Positions 31,601 through 36,910 are shown, numbered from the stretch's first letter. The stretch is 64,000 nt of DNA from Archivesica marissinica (GCA_014843695.1 CM026400.1:15396653-15460652), one strand, 5' to 3'. The notes: generated by a model not told the origin, from the sequence alone. Numbers and translations are program-made.

Positions 31601-33728
31601 CAACAACTGCTTAGGTCAGTCAAATGGCGACTCCCCAGCTATTATTGGTGGAGGAAGACACTGGGTGCCCCTCTGAATAGTATTTAAGGCACAGCCATCC
31701 GGGTAGAACCATCGACCTTCTGCAAGCCAGCTGGAATGCTTTGCTTCCTCATATCATGCATATAAAAAAATTGGACACCCCCAGTGGGATTCGATCCTGC
31801 AGCGTTGAGGGGCAAGTTATTTGAAGCCAACAACAGTAACGACTTGGCCATGGAAGCCCCCTGGAACAATTTTATTCTGTCGCAAAACATAAATTTTAAT
31901 AATAGCATTCTTATAGATTTACTTGTATACTGTATACTATTGCTGTGTCAAACATTACCGTCCACCAAAATAAACACAAACGAAAGTATGCTTCTATTGG
32001 AATTAATTAGAATTTTTCCGAAAATAAATTAGACAAAATATTCAACTGGGAACGGTATGGTATCATTTCTGAGTAGGAGGCGTAGTCATAGCTGTTATGA
32101 TTGTGCCCTTAGGCAAGGCATTAAAATTCCACATTGCCTCTTCATTTTCCCTCATGGCGATGGATTCCCATCAGGAATGAGTCAAAAGCGATTAAACTAA
32201 TGTTGTAAGAACTTGTTATGCAATGGAGCTAAAATACATTTGTATAGACTAAAAGGAAAATAATCACGTAAGTACTGTATATGAGCTTAAAAAACAACAA
32301 AATCGTGCGGACTATCAAAGAAACTACTGTGAGAAAACATAATTTCATTGTATGCATGCTTACTGCATGAATAAATTATAACATTAGTTAGTGGGAGATG
32401 GAAATGTAAACATTCCACCATGATGGTTATGTAACATTTAGCAAACCCAGCTATGTCAGCTGACATTGTGCAATCCGAGACAAAGGCAATTCTTCAAAGT
32501 GTTACGTTATGTATGTTCCATTACATTAATGTCAAACCGCTCGCGGGGACTTAGACATGTTTCCTGTACTAAGCAATGTGTGTGAGGTGCCTTGCTCAAT
32601 GACACTACATACATGGCTTGGCCGAGTATCGAACCCGGGACCGAAATCCAAAATCCGACGCTCTACCACTGGAAAACGGACGCCACGTTACGGATGTTTA
32701 CAAATAACACGATGCAGTGAACTTCAAGTAATAAAAATCTCAATAGCAAAAGAATATCAAATTCTGTTAGACCAGAGAAAGAAAAGACTAAAAAACAAAC
32801 AACAATAAAAGCATGGGTAATTTGGTTTGTTGCTTCCTGGATTACGGAGTTTCCATGGATGCAATCAGACGTTCCTGATGAAGATAGATGTGGAATATGC
32901 ACACAGTGCCAGCAATTAGCAGACAAAAATATCCAGTTTATATGTCGGCAAGAATGTTGAAATGCGAGACACATTTATATGGCACATCAAATATCTGCCA
33001 AGCATGTTGTGTGTATGTCAGAATCTGAATCAAAGGGCAAGTCGACTTTGGTCTTAATTTTTGTGACAAATAGGATTCAATATTTGCTGTCTACTTGTCT
33101 ATGGTGTATGTGTGGCGTCCGTGGCCCAGTGGTAGAGCGTCGGATTTGGAATCGAACTGTCCCGGGTTCGATACTCGGTCAGGCCACGTATGTAGTGTCA
33201 TTGAGCAAGGCACCTCACACTCATTGCTTAGTACTGTTTAATCTCTTAGGTCGGCTAAGCCTGCCCAGGAAAACATGTCTAAGTCCCCGAGAGGGGTTTG
33301 ACATTAAAGGAACATACATACATACATGGACAAGTGAAAAATTTGGAGATTTCCACACTCCATGTCTTGAAGCAACATGTTGAGTCACATCATTCTATGC
33401 ACAAGCTCAGAATCAAGTATTGATCGATTATTTGGTACTGGTTTAAAGTAAATTCAAATGTTTTATGATTTAATGGCATATTAAAACATGTGATATTGTT
33501 CTTGGACTAAAAACATTCAATATATACACATAATCCGAAAAAAACAAAGCGTCCGAAATCGCACATAGTAAGTCCGAGTTGTCATAGTGCTTTCACGTCT
33601 GTTGTTTGCATTAGAAAACATGTCGATATTTTAAAATCAGAACAAATGACCACTAGGCTGTCGATAAAAATCAAAAGCTTGATATTTGTATTTTCCAACT
33701 ACCTTAACATCTGGGCCACTGAACTCAT
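1517..33728 (-). CDS. SMG7: SMG7 homologue (nonsense-mediated decay factor), 3' end outside window
   Basis: SMG7 binds phosphorylated UPF1 through an N-terminal 14-3-3-like TPR fold and hands targeted mRNAs to decay. Fourteen coding exons were placed: 33703-33728, 29747-29778, 28342-28459, 27352-27412, 25758-25829, 14849-14941, 14001-14072, 10934-11087, 8918-9000, 5976-6212, 4898-5042, 3836-3915, 3186-3252 and 1517-1630, about 451 residues. All have GT-AG borders and their phases join. Matches to human SMG7 run in order from MSSVAQMLRQAEALK through TDLEYALDKKVEQELW, CQHCLVHLGDIARYR and GQPYNQLAILEAAKG to HWITEEQPR. Residues equivalent to human K66 (in AFKNQ) and R163 (in IARYR), known as phosphoserine contacts, are kept. 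One exon of length 3n+1 is missing between 25758 and 14941. The C-terminal region lies left of the window. SMG5 and SMG6 fit less well because the GQPYNQLAI and FYY.RS.AVK segments are SMG7-like. Confidence 0.93.
1919..2165 (-). mobile_element. SINE C (class II tRNA-like head)
   Basis: In the minus direction: a tRNA-like head with a variable arm and GGGTTCGAGCCCCGCTCAGG B box, a core with the CAGTACTTGGGT/TTAACC/CCTGCCCAGGAAAGG block, and a tail ending in GGGGTAAAACC-like sequence. Its tRNA head continues into the 71-bp array on the right. Confidence 0.85.
2100..3150. repeat. 71-bp satellite derived from the SINE C tRNA head, about 15 copies
   Basis: Each unit has GGTTACAGTGGTATACAAGC, CAGCGACCATAACCACTCGA and GATGGAGGCGG, which is the reverse complement of the first ~50 bases of SINE C, followed by a TGTCAGACATCTGACA palindrome-like joint. 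It occupies the SMG7 intron between exons 15 and 14. Confidence 0.9.
3186..3252 (-). CDS. SMG7: SMG7 exon 14
   Basis: Reads (Y)EDLPLPEDAELRCFQPIEKA then Q, matching human ATPLPEEFELQGFLAL. Acceptor tttctag, donor gtaaat. It lies just right of the 71-bp SINE-derived array. Confidence 0.92.
3320..3832. mobile_element. Tigger/pogo-like MITE, interrupted by a TTAA MITE
   Basis: Starts AGTCAAACCTGTAATAAGCA and ends CACAGGTTTAACTGTA. The internal TTAATAGAGGTCAAAT is split at TTAA by the element at 3393-3684. The terminal GTTTAACTGTA segment is duplicated. Confidence 0.7.
3393..3684. mobile_element. piggyBac-type MITE (CCCTTTCC ends), TTAA-flanked
   Basis: Ends CCCTTAACTTCATAG and GAAGGAAAGGG sit between TTAA copies. 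The intact host sequence at about 4040 reads GGCTGCTTAATAGAGGTCAA, which shows the empty site. The first ~55 bases are partly duplicated. Siblings: 11218-12283, 26742-27299 and 29876-30105 (opposite orientation). Confidence 0.85.
3836..3915 (-). CDS. SMG7: SMG7 exon 13
   Basis: Reads (S)LWGNLCKVLNSIQSSQINDV then EQDISK, aligning with human IWPWLISLLNSFHPHEEDLS. It lies between two copies of the Tigger-like MITE. Donor gtaagt, acceptor cttgcag. Confidence 0.9.
3972..4262. mobile_element. Tigger/pogo-like MITE
   Basis: Inverted ends ACAGTCAAACCTGTCTTAAG and CAGGTTTGACTGTA flanked by TA, with internal AATAAAACAACACATTGGGA. The right side is partly repeated (4149-4262). Confidence 0.75.
4405..4705 (-). 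mobile_element. SINE A (tRNA-Thr-like head)
   Basis: The minus strand begins CAGACGGATCTGTAGTCCAG with an anticodon-loop CTGGTAA (GGT, Thr-like) and B box GGTTCGATCCCCCGTCTGA, and ends in ACGATAAATAAACGTAAAAC. Flanks GAAAATAG on both sides look like a target duplication in a CAGGGATC MITE fragment. Confidence 0.88.
4898..5042 (-). CDS. SMG7: SMG7 exon 12
   Basis: Reads (V)NMMDILLQYTPKQHKVCDY, FTLPASKLFLDWLKLNPGNF and YRPVLRKS plus two bases of Ser. Human has LPAVKVSMDWLRLRPRVFQ here. I chose donor gtatgt because it alone restores phase with the next exon. The open frame continues past it, but that tail contains a SINE A head relic at about 4820-4845. Confidence 0.9.
5095..5430 (+). mobile_element. 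SINE F fragment interrupted by SINE C
   Basis: The left part GGAGGTCGAGGGTTCGAACC and the right part GGGGTTCATTCTGATATGGC match the continuous copy at 14585-14720. The insertion at 5141-5356 splits it. Confidence 0.75.
5141..5356 (-). mobile_element. SINE C with 14-bp target duplication
   Basis: Flanked by TCGAACCATGTCAG on both sides (5127-5140 and 5357-5370). Near full length, tail TATTTCGGGTTTTACGCCTG in this orientation. Confidence 0.88.
5530..5775 (-). mobile_element. SINE D
   Basis: Contains the family block GAGACCTCATTCCTGATGGA next to ATCCATCGCCAC, and a tRNA-like B box GGATCGAACTCCGGACCT. Related copies or parts: 6245-6478, 13282-13490, 13640-13980, 14140-14210, 24388-24590, 26585-26725, 32078-32240, 35371-35590 and 42412-42640. 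Confidence 0.7.
5976..6212 (-). CDS. SMG7: SMG7 exon 11
   Basis: Reads (D)LIKAQDLSEKLAAGLPAHVT, SQSFPWQVLVHIVAINIFAM, NHVQHMTDSGHGESGLTNGD and LDLTNDEESCFNLVFSLT. It aligns with the human segment around LVHVTVINLFQLHHL. The acidic linker is longer and more Asp/Glu-rich than in human. Donor gtaagt. Confidence 0.93.
6245..6478 (-). mobile_element. SINE D-related copy
   Basis: Shares AGCGCTCTCGACACCTCGTT and the ATTCATAGCCATGAGGGAGA block; the tRNA head has CAACCGCTCGGTTACAAGGC. Confidence 0.6.
6562..6873. repeat. 40-bp/26-bp mixed tandem repeat
   Basis: Units alternate between GTGGGAACCGATTGCCTACC plus ATCACTACAGTGATCAGCAA and a short form without the palindrome. ATCACTACAGTGAT is a small inverted repeat. 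Confidence 0.85.
6874..8935. repeat. 37-bp satellite with SMG7 exon 10 end and splice donor, about 55 copies
   Basis: Read on the minus strand, each monomer is CTTAGTTCATCTATGTACAG, the last 20 bases of SMG7 exon 10, followed by the donor GTTAGTGTCTACTTGTC. The rightmost monomer is the real exon end. A 17-monomer block (629 bp) is itself repeated. The array fills the intron between exons 10 and 11. Confidence 0.93.
8918..9000 (-). CDS. SMG7: SMG7 exon 10, with tandem arrays on both sides
   Basis: Reads (T)PEFKGKLSASEMITGFLQFH then ALVHLCT and G of a split Asp codon, aligning with human VKTKWGVSDFIKAFIKFHGHVYL. Both split codons join their neighbours. Its last 20 bases plus the donor gttagt are the start of the 37-bp satellite that fills the next intron. 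The 33-bp array begins about 27 bases upstream of its acceptor. Confidence 0.88.
9027..9775. repeat. 33-bp satellite, about 22 copies
   Basis: Unit GACTTAAGACCATATGACCT AAGTTGTCACAGT, in the SMG7 intron between exons 9 and 10. A GGACGTAAGACAATATGACC variant dominates the right end, so the array has two subfamilies. Confidence 0.93.
9946..10860. repeat. 36-bp satellite from a Tigger-like MITE end, 25 copies
   Basis: Unit TTAGCTGGCTGCTTAAGACA GGTCCAACTATTTCCC. The GGCTGCTTAAGACAGG core is the terminal motif of the Tigger-like MITEs at 3972 and 24596. Variants alternate between GGTCC/GGCCC and GCTTAAG/GCGTAAG. MITE remnants flank it (9817-9945 and 10861-10920). Confidence 0.93.
10934..11087 (-). 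CDS. SMG7: SMG7 exon 9
   Basis: Reads (G)QPYNQLAILEAAKGNKLST, VFYYVRSLAVKMPFPVAATN and LEKLYAKLTKE, ending with AC of a split Thr codon. This is the most diagnostic SMG7 block. The Tigger-derived 36-bp array ends about 75 bases past its donor. Confidence 0.97.
11218..12283. mobile_element. piggyBac-type MITE with internally amplified right part
   Basis: The left end TTTCCCTCATGAAAG follows TTAA (11214-11217) and the right end GAAGGAAAGGG precedes TTAA (12284-12287). About 870 bp of its right side is a 66-bp tandem array. Confidence 0.8.
11400..12283. repeat. 66-bp tandem array containing a MITE terminus, about 13 copies
   Basis: Unit TAAATGTCTGTCGTTTGTAT, GGAGATATAATAGTATATTA, ACCTAAATCTCTATGAAGGA, AAGGGT: each monomer ends in the MITE's terminal inverted repeat. 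Confidence 0.9.
12432..12655 (-). mobile_element. SINE E
   Basis: The minus-strand tRNA-like head is class II (CCATGGCCGAGTGGTTACGG...TTCGAATCCCACTGG), with a core having GGCTTGCGGTAGATCAGTGG. Siblings at 31590-31862 (-) and 35075-35300 (+). Confidence 0.75.
12766..13050 (+). mobile_element. SINE A
   Basis: Head GGCCCAGTAGTAACACACTG, core GTCTTGTGTCAGTGCTTTAC, tail ACGATAAATAAACGTAAAAC. Confidence 0.85.
13640..13980 (-). repeat. SINE D-related copy with tripled tRNA head
   Basis: The block GGGGCTCGAACTTGAAATCC / CATTGCTACGAGGCAGG is repeated three times at about 61-bp spacing (13803-13975). It is a small SINE-head tandem expansion, like the longer one at 2100-3150. Confidence 0.7.
14001..14072 (-). 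CDS. SMG7: SMG7 exon 8
   Basis: Reads (A)RYRQQIDQAQTYYWHAAYL then IPFN. The first Arg corresponds to human R163, a phosphoserine contact. It keeps the TPR pattern of a Y/W-rich helix pair. Confidence 0.95.
14585..14720 (+). mobile_element. SINE F (tRNA-like head)
   Basis: GTCTCCGTGGCCTAGTGGTT AAGGCGTTCGCC, then GGAGGTCGAGGGTTCGAATC, has A and B boxes, but the stems do not make an intact tRNA. It is followed by GGGGTTCGTTCTGATACGGC. Confidence 0.7.
14849..14941 (-). CDS. SMG7: SMG7 exon 7 (by inferred order)
   Basis: Reads RTSVKLKVTPPKKSSCLYV then CQHCLVHLGDI, with the donor splitting the Ala codon. The CQHCLVHLGDI block is identical to human SMG7. It opens with two bases of a codon whose first base must come from the missing upstream exon. 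Confidence 0.95.
14999..15320. repeat. long-form monomers of the 104-bp family
   Basis: About 1.5-2 units of ~150 bp with GTGGAAATTAATGACAAGAA, TTTCATTACACCATAGAAGG and an extra AACGTTGTGAAAGATATTTA block absent from the short monomers. Confidence 0.8.
15321..15778 (+). mobile_element. terminal repeat M (copy 1, at gap edge)
   Basis: 458 bp from GGTCAGACACTGCTATTGCA to AATAACACCGTCTGACC. Its ends are imperfect inverted repeats of each other. The left flank is TGGA of a 104-bp-family monomer. Confidence 0.85.
15780..16779. other. assembly gap, 1000 N
   Basis: Exactly 1000 unknown bases, so probably a fixed-length scaffold gap of unknown true size. Both edges fall in copies of the same ~458-bp repeat, a likely reason for the break. 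Confidence 0.99.
16780..19300 (+). mobile_element. composite M-S-M element, copy 1 (left end lost in gap)
   Basis: M (16780-17169, partial), a non-coding spacer S (17170-18841) and M (18842-19300) in direct orientation. The right flank is TGGAAATTAATG of the satellite. No reverse transcriptase or transposase frame is visible in S. Confidence 0.75.
19301..19642. repeat. 104-bp satellite, three monomers between the composite elements
   Basis: Carries TGGAAATTAATGACAAGAAA and TCCTGAATGGAAGAGGTCCA. The last monomer is of the long form with AACGTTGTGAAAGATA. Confidence 0.85.
19643..21971 (+). mobile_element. composite M-S-M element, copy 2 (complete)
   Basis: M 19643-20093, S 20094-21512, M 21513-21971. 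It is flanked by TGGA on both sides (19639-19642 and 21972-21975) in a satellite monomer. The left M has many single-base losses relative to the others. S is about 250 bp shorter than in copy 1. Confidence 0.8.
21972..24310. repeat. 104-bp satellite, about 22 copies
   Basis: Unit TGGAAATTAATGACAAGAAA, CTTTGCAGACCTTTCATTAC, ACCATAGAAGGCTGATTTTC, TCCTGAATGGAAGAGGTCCA, GCTTATGTGAAATTTGTGTA, ATAG. A roughly 314-bp three-monomer block (22486-22800) recurs at 22800-23110, so it has higher-order structure. Confidence 0.93.
24388..24590 (+). mobile_element. SINE D
   Basis: tRNA-like head GTCCGCCTTGTAACTGAGAG with B box GAGTTCGAACCCCGTCAGC, core AAATCCACATTACCTCTTCT, tail GTCTCGAGAGCGATTAAACT. Confidence 0.75.
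24595..24765. mobile_element. Tigger/pogo-like MITE, about 170 bp
   Basis: Ends ACAGTCAAACCTGTCTTAAG and ACACAGGTTTGACTG with internal AATAAAACAACGTATTGGGA. Confidence 0.8.
24783..25712. mobile_element. CAGGGATC-type MITE interrupted by a TTAA MITE
   Basis: Left GATCATTCTAGAGGGCGATA to CCATTTAA, right TTAAAGACTCAATCACGCAC to CTAGAATGAGCGCTG. The uninterrupted relative at 1199-1483 reads ACCATTTAAGGAAACGATCG at the same place. Confidence 0.8.
25023..25652. mobile_element. TTAA MITE with CCCATTTCATTCTGGA inverted ends
   Basis: Ends CCCATTTCATTCTGGATA and TATCCAGAATGAAATGGG lie between TTAA copies. Both halves carry GCATAGAGCCAGATCAGCC-like arms, so the element is nearly palindromic around an AT-rich centre. 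Fragments of the family are at 52330-52440 and 53845-54240. Confidence 0.85.
25758..25829 (-). CDS. SMG7: SMG7 exon 5
   Basis: Twenty-four complete codons, NLKRAELQATLNLFLETASG then FYLQ, matching human VQANLSLFLEAASGFYTQ. It ends in phase 0 with donor gtgaga, but the next exon seen begins with two bases that complete a codon, so an exon is missing between them. Confidence 0.94.
25893..26382 (-). mobile_element. SINE A interrupted by a CAGGGATC-type MITE
   Basis: SINE tail at 25893-25928, MITE to about 26116, then the SINE core and head ending GACTACAGATCCGTCTG. TACCAG is repeated on both sides of the MITE. Confidence 0.85.
26742..27299. mobile_element. piggyBac-type MITE with repeated internal blocks
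   Basis: TTAA-CCCTTTCCCTCATAG to ATGAAGGAAAGGG-TTAA. The ATCTCTATGTAGTCCCAGTA to TAGTATATTAACC block (~125 bp) is present three times, and the left end is duplicated. Confidence 0.85.
27352..27412 (-). CDS. SMG7: SMG7 exon 4
   Basis: Reads (L)WNNAFKNQINNLQSQTKDKQ. The Lys in AFKNQ corresponds to human K66, a phosphopeptide contact. The 44-bp satellite starts within about 6 bases of the acceptor on the upstream side. Confidence 0.94.
27418..28047. repeat. 44-bp satellite, 14 nearly identical copies
   Basis: Unit CAGAAATATATACACGCATT ATCAACACATATATTTTCAA AATA. Almost no variation except one 2-bp deletion near 27975. It starts about six bases from the SMG7 exon 4 acceptor. Confidence 0.95.
28047..28330 (+). 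mobile_element. SINE A
   Basis: Head CTGTAGTCCAGTGGTTAACA joined directly to the 44-bp array; tail GATAAATAAACGTAAAAAA. Confidence 0.87.
28342..28459 (-). CDS. SMG7: SMG7 exon 3
   Basis: Reads DSSKTISETWVMRQKLEDVY, then KKILLTDLEYALDKKVEQEL. This is one of the most conserved stretches of the 14-3-3-like domain. Donor gtaagt; a SINE A copy starts about 12 bases into the following intron. Confidence 0.95.
28548..29725. repeat. 21/22-bp minisatellite, about 55 copies
   Basis: Unit GGAAACCAGTATAACCCCCAA with many variants (ACTCC, CCCGAT, CAAAT). Long open frames on both strands (GYTGFHWG or NQYNP type) are by-products of the period. It fills SMG7 intron 2. Confidence 0.94.
29747..29778 (-). CDS. 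SMG7: SMG7 exon 2
   Basis: A 32-base exon between acceptor tatttcag and donor gtaagt, reading (R)QAEALKASVS. Human SMG7 has RQAEVLKADMT here. It lies just right of the 21/22-bp array that fills the next intron. Confidence 0.9.
29876..30105 (-). mobile_element. piggyBac-type MITE, reverse orientation
   Basis: ATTTCCTTCATAG after TTAACC and ATGAGGGAAAGGG before TTAA. A compact single copy without internal duplication. Confidence 0.82.
30190..30268 (-). mobile_element. SINE A 3' fragment
   Basis: Only the last ~78 bases (TTTACGTTTATTTATCGTCG to CTGAAGAGATTAGTCAT) are present. Confidence 0.8.
30451..30688. mobile_element. TTAA MITE with CCCTTTCAACCCC ends, 238 bp
   Basis: Inverted ends CCCTTTCAACCCC and GGGGTTGAAAGGG sit between TTAA copies. 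It carries an internal hairpin (GATGAGACGGCTCATTACG/AGCCGGCTCATC). A second copy in the other direction lies at 54263-54496 with a decayed right end. Confidence 0.87.
30936..31232 (+). mobile_element. SINE A, near full length
   Basis: AGATGGATCTGTAGTCCAGT to CGATAAATAAACGTAAAAC, with the internal core ACGTTAAACCGAGATCTCGT. Confidence 0.9.
31590..31862 (-). mobile_element. SINE E
   Basis: B-box region CCCCAGTGGGATTCGATCCT and core CATCCGGGTAGAACCATCGA match the copies at 12432 and 35075. Confidence 0.75.
32516..32693 (-). mobile_element. SINE B, core partly deleted
   Basis: Head TCCAGTGGTAGAGCGTCGGA (minus strand) and LINE-like tail with CCCCGCGAGCGGTTTGACAT. Confidence 0.8.
33112..33331 (+). 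mobile_element. SINE B, full length, with LINE-derived tail
   Basis: tRNA-like head GTGGCCCAGTGGTAGAGCGT and CCGGGTTCGATACTCGGTC, core TCGGCTAAGCCTGCCCAGGA, tail ACATGTCTAAGTCCCCGAGA to GACATTAAAGGAACATACAT with an (ACAT)n end. The tail matches the 3' end of the LINE at 60846-61735. Confidence 0.88.
33703..33728 (-). CDS. SMG7: SMG7 exon 1 (start codon)
   Basis: Encodes MSSVAQML plus two bases of Arg; the donor is gtagtt. It aligns with the human start MSLQSAQYLR, and its split AG joins the A that opens exon 2. The ATG has A at -3. The upstream leader holds two short uORFs. Confidence 0.85.
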
Positions 33729-33746
33729 CTTTAAGAGTTCTTTTGG

Positions 33747-33800
33747 CTAAGTTTCTGACCCAGTGTTGTTTCTGTCAAGTGATCGCCATTTTGTTTCCAT
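33747..33800 (-). other. uORF 1 in probable SMG7 leader
   Basis: A 17-codon open frame starting METKWRSLD, with its stop 18 bases before the SMG7 ATG. It is only a uORF if transcription starts upstream of 33800, which I cannot see. Confidence 0.45.
33775..33789 (-). other. uORF 2 in probable SMG7 leader (four codons)
   Basis: Reads MAIT then TGA, in another frame from the overlapping longer uORF. Its ATG has A at -3 and G at +4, a stronger context than the SMG7 ATG itself. Confidence 0.45.
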
Positions 33801-34033
33801 TTCCGATTGATAAGAACCGACCCCTGATTCAAGCATGGAAAACGCACAAAAACCATACAATCTTCAAATAAATAGCACTAGGATATCTAATCTTTAAAGA
33901 TATCCGTAATAATATACACAGGAACGAATCTAAGCATATTTTATTTCCGATTTTAAGAAATAATTTAATATTGCCTCCCCAGTGTAAATCACGTGCATGT
34001 CATGTGACATAAATGGGAAATATAATTTTATTG

Positions 34034-34506
34034 GGAGAGATATGTAGTCCAGTGGTAACAGGTTCGATCCCCCGTCTGACCCTAACAAAATTAACAGTCT
34101 TTCAGATGGGACGTTAAACCGAGGTCTCGTGTCGGTGCTTTACAGTGTGCACGTAAAAGAACAAGCGGAGACTCTGGAATGGTTCTCTGTCTGTATCATG
34201 TATGTATGTATGTTCCTTTAATGTCAAACCCTTCGCGGGGACTTAGACATGTTTTCCTGGGCAGGCTTAGCCGACCTAAGCGATTAACCAGTACTAAGCA
34301 ATGTGTGTGAGGTGCCTTGCTCAATGATACTACATATGTGGCCTGACCGAGTATCGAACCCGGGACCGTTCGATTCCAAATCCGACGCTCTACCACTGGA
34401 CGCCACACAATCATTGCACTATCTTCCAAAATCTAAAATGACTAATCTCTTCAGGAGGCGTCGCTCATATGGGCAACCGGTAGCTACGATAAATAAACGT
34501 AAAACA
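34034..34506 (+). mobile_element. SINE A with SINE B nested inside
   Basis: The SINE A core is cut after CTGTATCAT and resumes at ATCATTGCACTATC. Head partly deleted. Confidence 0.85.
34197..34409 (-). mobile_element. SINE B nested in SINE A
   Basis: Runs from (ATGT)n and TTTAATGTCAAACCCTTCGC to CCACTGGACGCCAC. A short ATCAT repeat flanks it. Confidence 0.87.
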
Positions 34507-34553
34507 CACACTAGGACTGTCAGTTTGAATAGTGCATACAATACACACATACG

Positions 34554-35006
34554 CAGGGCCGTCGCTGGGGCTACTTTGATGATACGCACGGCAACATGTG
34601 CTTATTTGTCCCATGAACGAGTACGCTAGGGGGTCAGGGGACATGCCCCCTGGAGATTTTTTGAAATGAGGAAGCTATTTCAATGCATTTTGTAGCATAC
34701 AATTGCAGGACTAAAGTTCTTAGGACAATCCGTATAAATTAAGGCTAGATGTATAATATAAATGATATATCGCCCTTAATCAATTAATCAAGCACGTAAA
34801 ATAGCACAAACTAAATTTCGAGATGCACAATATTTGCAATGGGCTCAATTATTTCACCACTCCACACATCACGGCGTCTATGTATCCCTACTACCCCCCT
34901 CCCACACCCTGGGCTTTTAATGCATTTTTGGAGTTTTCATATTTTTTCATTTTCTGAGACCAATGATACGCACGTGCGTACTTGCATATGCCCAGCGACG
35001 GGCCTG
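34554..35006. mobile_element. hAT-like MITE, 453 bp
   Basis: Ends CAGGGCCGTCGCTGGG and CCCAGCGACGGGCCTG are near-perfect 16-bp inverted repeats of the CAGGG type, flanked by ATACG on both sides. The second layer ATGATACGCACGGC/ACGCACGTGCGTAC is also inverted. No transposase. Confidence 0.78.
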
Positions 35007-35074
35007 ATACGTATATCAAATACAGAACAAAGATTAAAATGAAATATATATATAGTCTTATACTCACCTAAATT

Positions 35075-35300
35075 TAATGCAGTGGTTATGGATGAGTGCT
35101 GGCCCTCACCGTTGCAGGTTGGAATCCCATTATGGGTGTTCACTTATTTCAAGCGAGGAAGCAATCCAGCTGACTTACGGACTGTCGGTGGTTCTACCCG
35201 GGTGCCCGTCCGTAACTTAAATATTGCTTGGAGGGCCCCCTAGGGGTTTTCTTCCAACAATAACAGCTGGTGTCAGAATCTAACATGTAGGTTCTACCCC
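35075..35300 (+). mobile_element. SINE E
   Basis: Head GTGGTTATGGATGAGTGCTG, core TGTCGGTGGTTCTACCCGGG, then CCCTAGGGGTTTTCTTCC. Confidence 0.7.
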
Positions 35301-35370
35301 ATTCCAACTCTTAAAAAAACGTTAACGAAGTGTGTACATGCATGATGTGGGGTCAATAATCAATGTTCGA

Positions 35371-35590
35371 GTGGAAGTCGTGATAGCGCAGTTGATGCGC
35401 GTTCGTTTCAGGTGCGAAAGGTCCGGAGTTCGAGCCCGCTGGAGCCGTTACGATTGTGCTCTTAGGCAAGGCATTTAATTCCCACGTTGCCTCTTCTCTT
35501 CCATCAGGAATGAGATATTGAGAGTGATTAATATAAGTTGTAAGAACTTGTTTCGCAATCGAGCTAAAATAAATTTGTATAAACTAATAT
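35371..35590 (+). mobile_element. SINE D
   Basis: GTCGTGATAGCGCAGTTGAT head, GTCCGGAGTTCGAGCCCGCT B box, tail TTGTTTCGCAATCGAGCTAA. Confidence 0.85.
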
Positions 35591-35654
35591 GCGAGTGACC
35601 TGCTGGTACATCATGGTGTGGCAGGCCTATATACACTCTAAATACAACATTCCG

Positions 35655-35978
35655 TGACCCCCGACTATGTACAGTCAGTAACCTAGATATCAATCAAATT
35701 GATCCGTACAGTCAGTAACCTAGATATCAATCAAATTGATCCGTACAGTCAGTAACCTAGATACCAATCAAATTGATCCGTACAGTCAGTAACCTAGATA
35801 TCAATCAAATTGATCTGTACAGTCAGTAACCTAGATACCAATCAAATTGATCCGTACAGTCAGTAACCTAGATCAGTAACCTAGATATCAATCAAATTGA
35901 TCCGTACAGTCAGTAACCTAGATATCAATCAAATTTATCCGTACAGTCAGTAACCTAGATATCAATCAAATTGATCCA
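35655..35978. repeat. 37-bp tandem repeat, about 8 copies
   Basis: Unit GTACAGTCAGTAACCTAGAT ATCAATCAAATTGATCC. AATCAAATTGAT is a small palindrome. Confidence 0.92.
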
Positions 35979-36366
35979 AGTACAACGAAACCATTATATT
36001 TTGAGCTCAACATTTAGGCATTAAAGCGACACTACATCAGTGAAAACGCAAATTTATACAAAATGTAATTTCCTATTATATGGTATATTTTTTTCAAAAA
36101 CTGAGTATTTCAACTAATAAACAAGCGTCGTATACGCGGTTTGTTGACATAACAAAATAATGTAATCAGGGTCGACATACATGCGTGATACAACCTGTGT
36201 ATTCCGAATAACGAGATTTATGGTACAGATTTACCGTTATATCTCACATTTGTGCCTATGCATATGTATGTGTAGACTAATCATAGTTAACTTATCTCTA
36301 AAAGACAGTATCAAGCGTTTAGTATTGATTCCGATGACAAACAAACGTCAATTCAGGAGCGTGGAT

Positions 36367-36474
36367 CACAGGGATTCGGCACGCGTGGGGGTACTAGTAT
36401 ATATATTTAAGTACTTAAATATTTAAGTACTTAAATATATATACTAGTATCCCCAAACGTGCCGAATCCCTGTG
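36367..36474. repeat. 108-bp hairpin (48-bp arms)
   Basis: The left arm CACAGGGATTCGGCACGCGT to ATTTAAGTAC pairs with the right arm ending GTGCCGAATCCCTGTG, with three mismatches around a 12-base TTAAATATTTAA centre. It lies inside the diverged TTAA-type element at about 36020-36800. Confidence 0.92.
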
Positions 36475-36910
36475 GCGTGGATGTCCGCTATATGAAATCA
36501 TACTTTCACTTTTGAAAGTTTGTATACCACAAAACACACTGTTTATTGATTCAGTATTTGTGTTCGAGTGTATTCGGAAGAATGTGTAGTAGCAATGCAT
36601 TTATACGTGAACAATGCATTATGTTGGCTTTTTGCGACACAACCCAAACCATGCTGTTTATATATAACAAAACCCCATTCCTTTAGAACTCACAAATATA
36701 TCTTTTATACTAGAGAGATATACGTCGAAGGTCACGCATCGGACTGTACAGCTACAGCAGACTGTGCTCATCTGTAGACTCAATGGGGCGTTAACTCCAT
36801 AGTAAGACACGTCGACGGATACGAGTGAGGAATACACGTCCAGATCGTTCAGTGTATTCTGGCGGGGGCAAACCCAGTATATATACTCGGAAGCACTGAA
36901 TTCCCTGTCA

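Noticed and set aside
36181..36777. Short frames around the 36.4 kb hairpin
   Set aside because: They cross the inverted repeat and the diverged MITE; the same peptide end (VLVYIFKYLNI) appears on both strands because of the palindrome.
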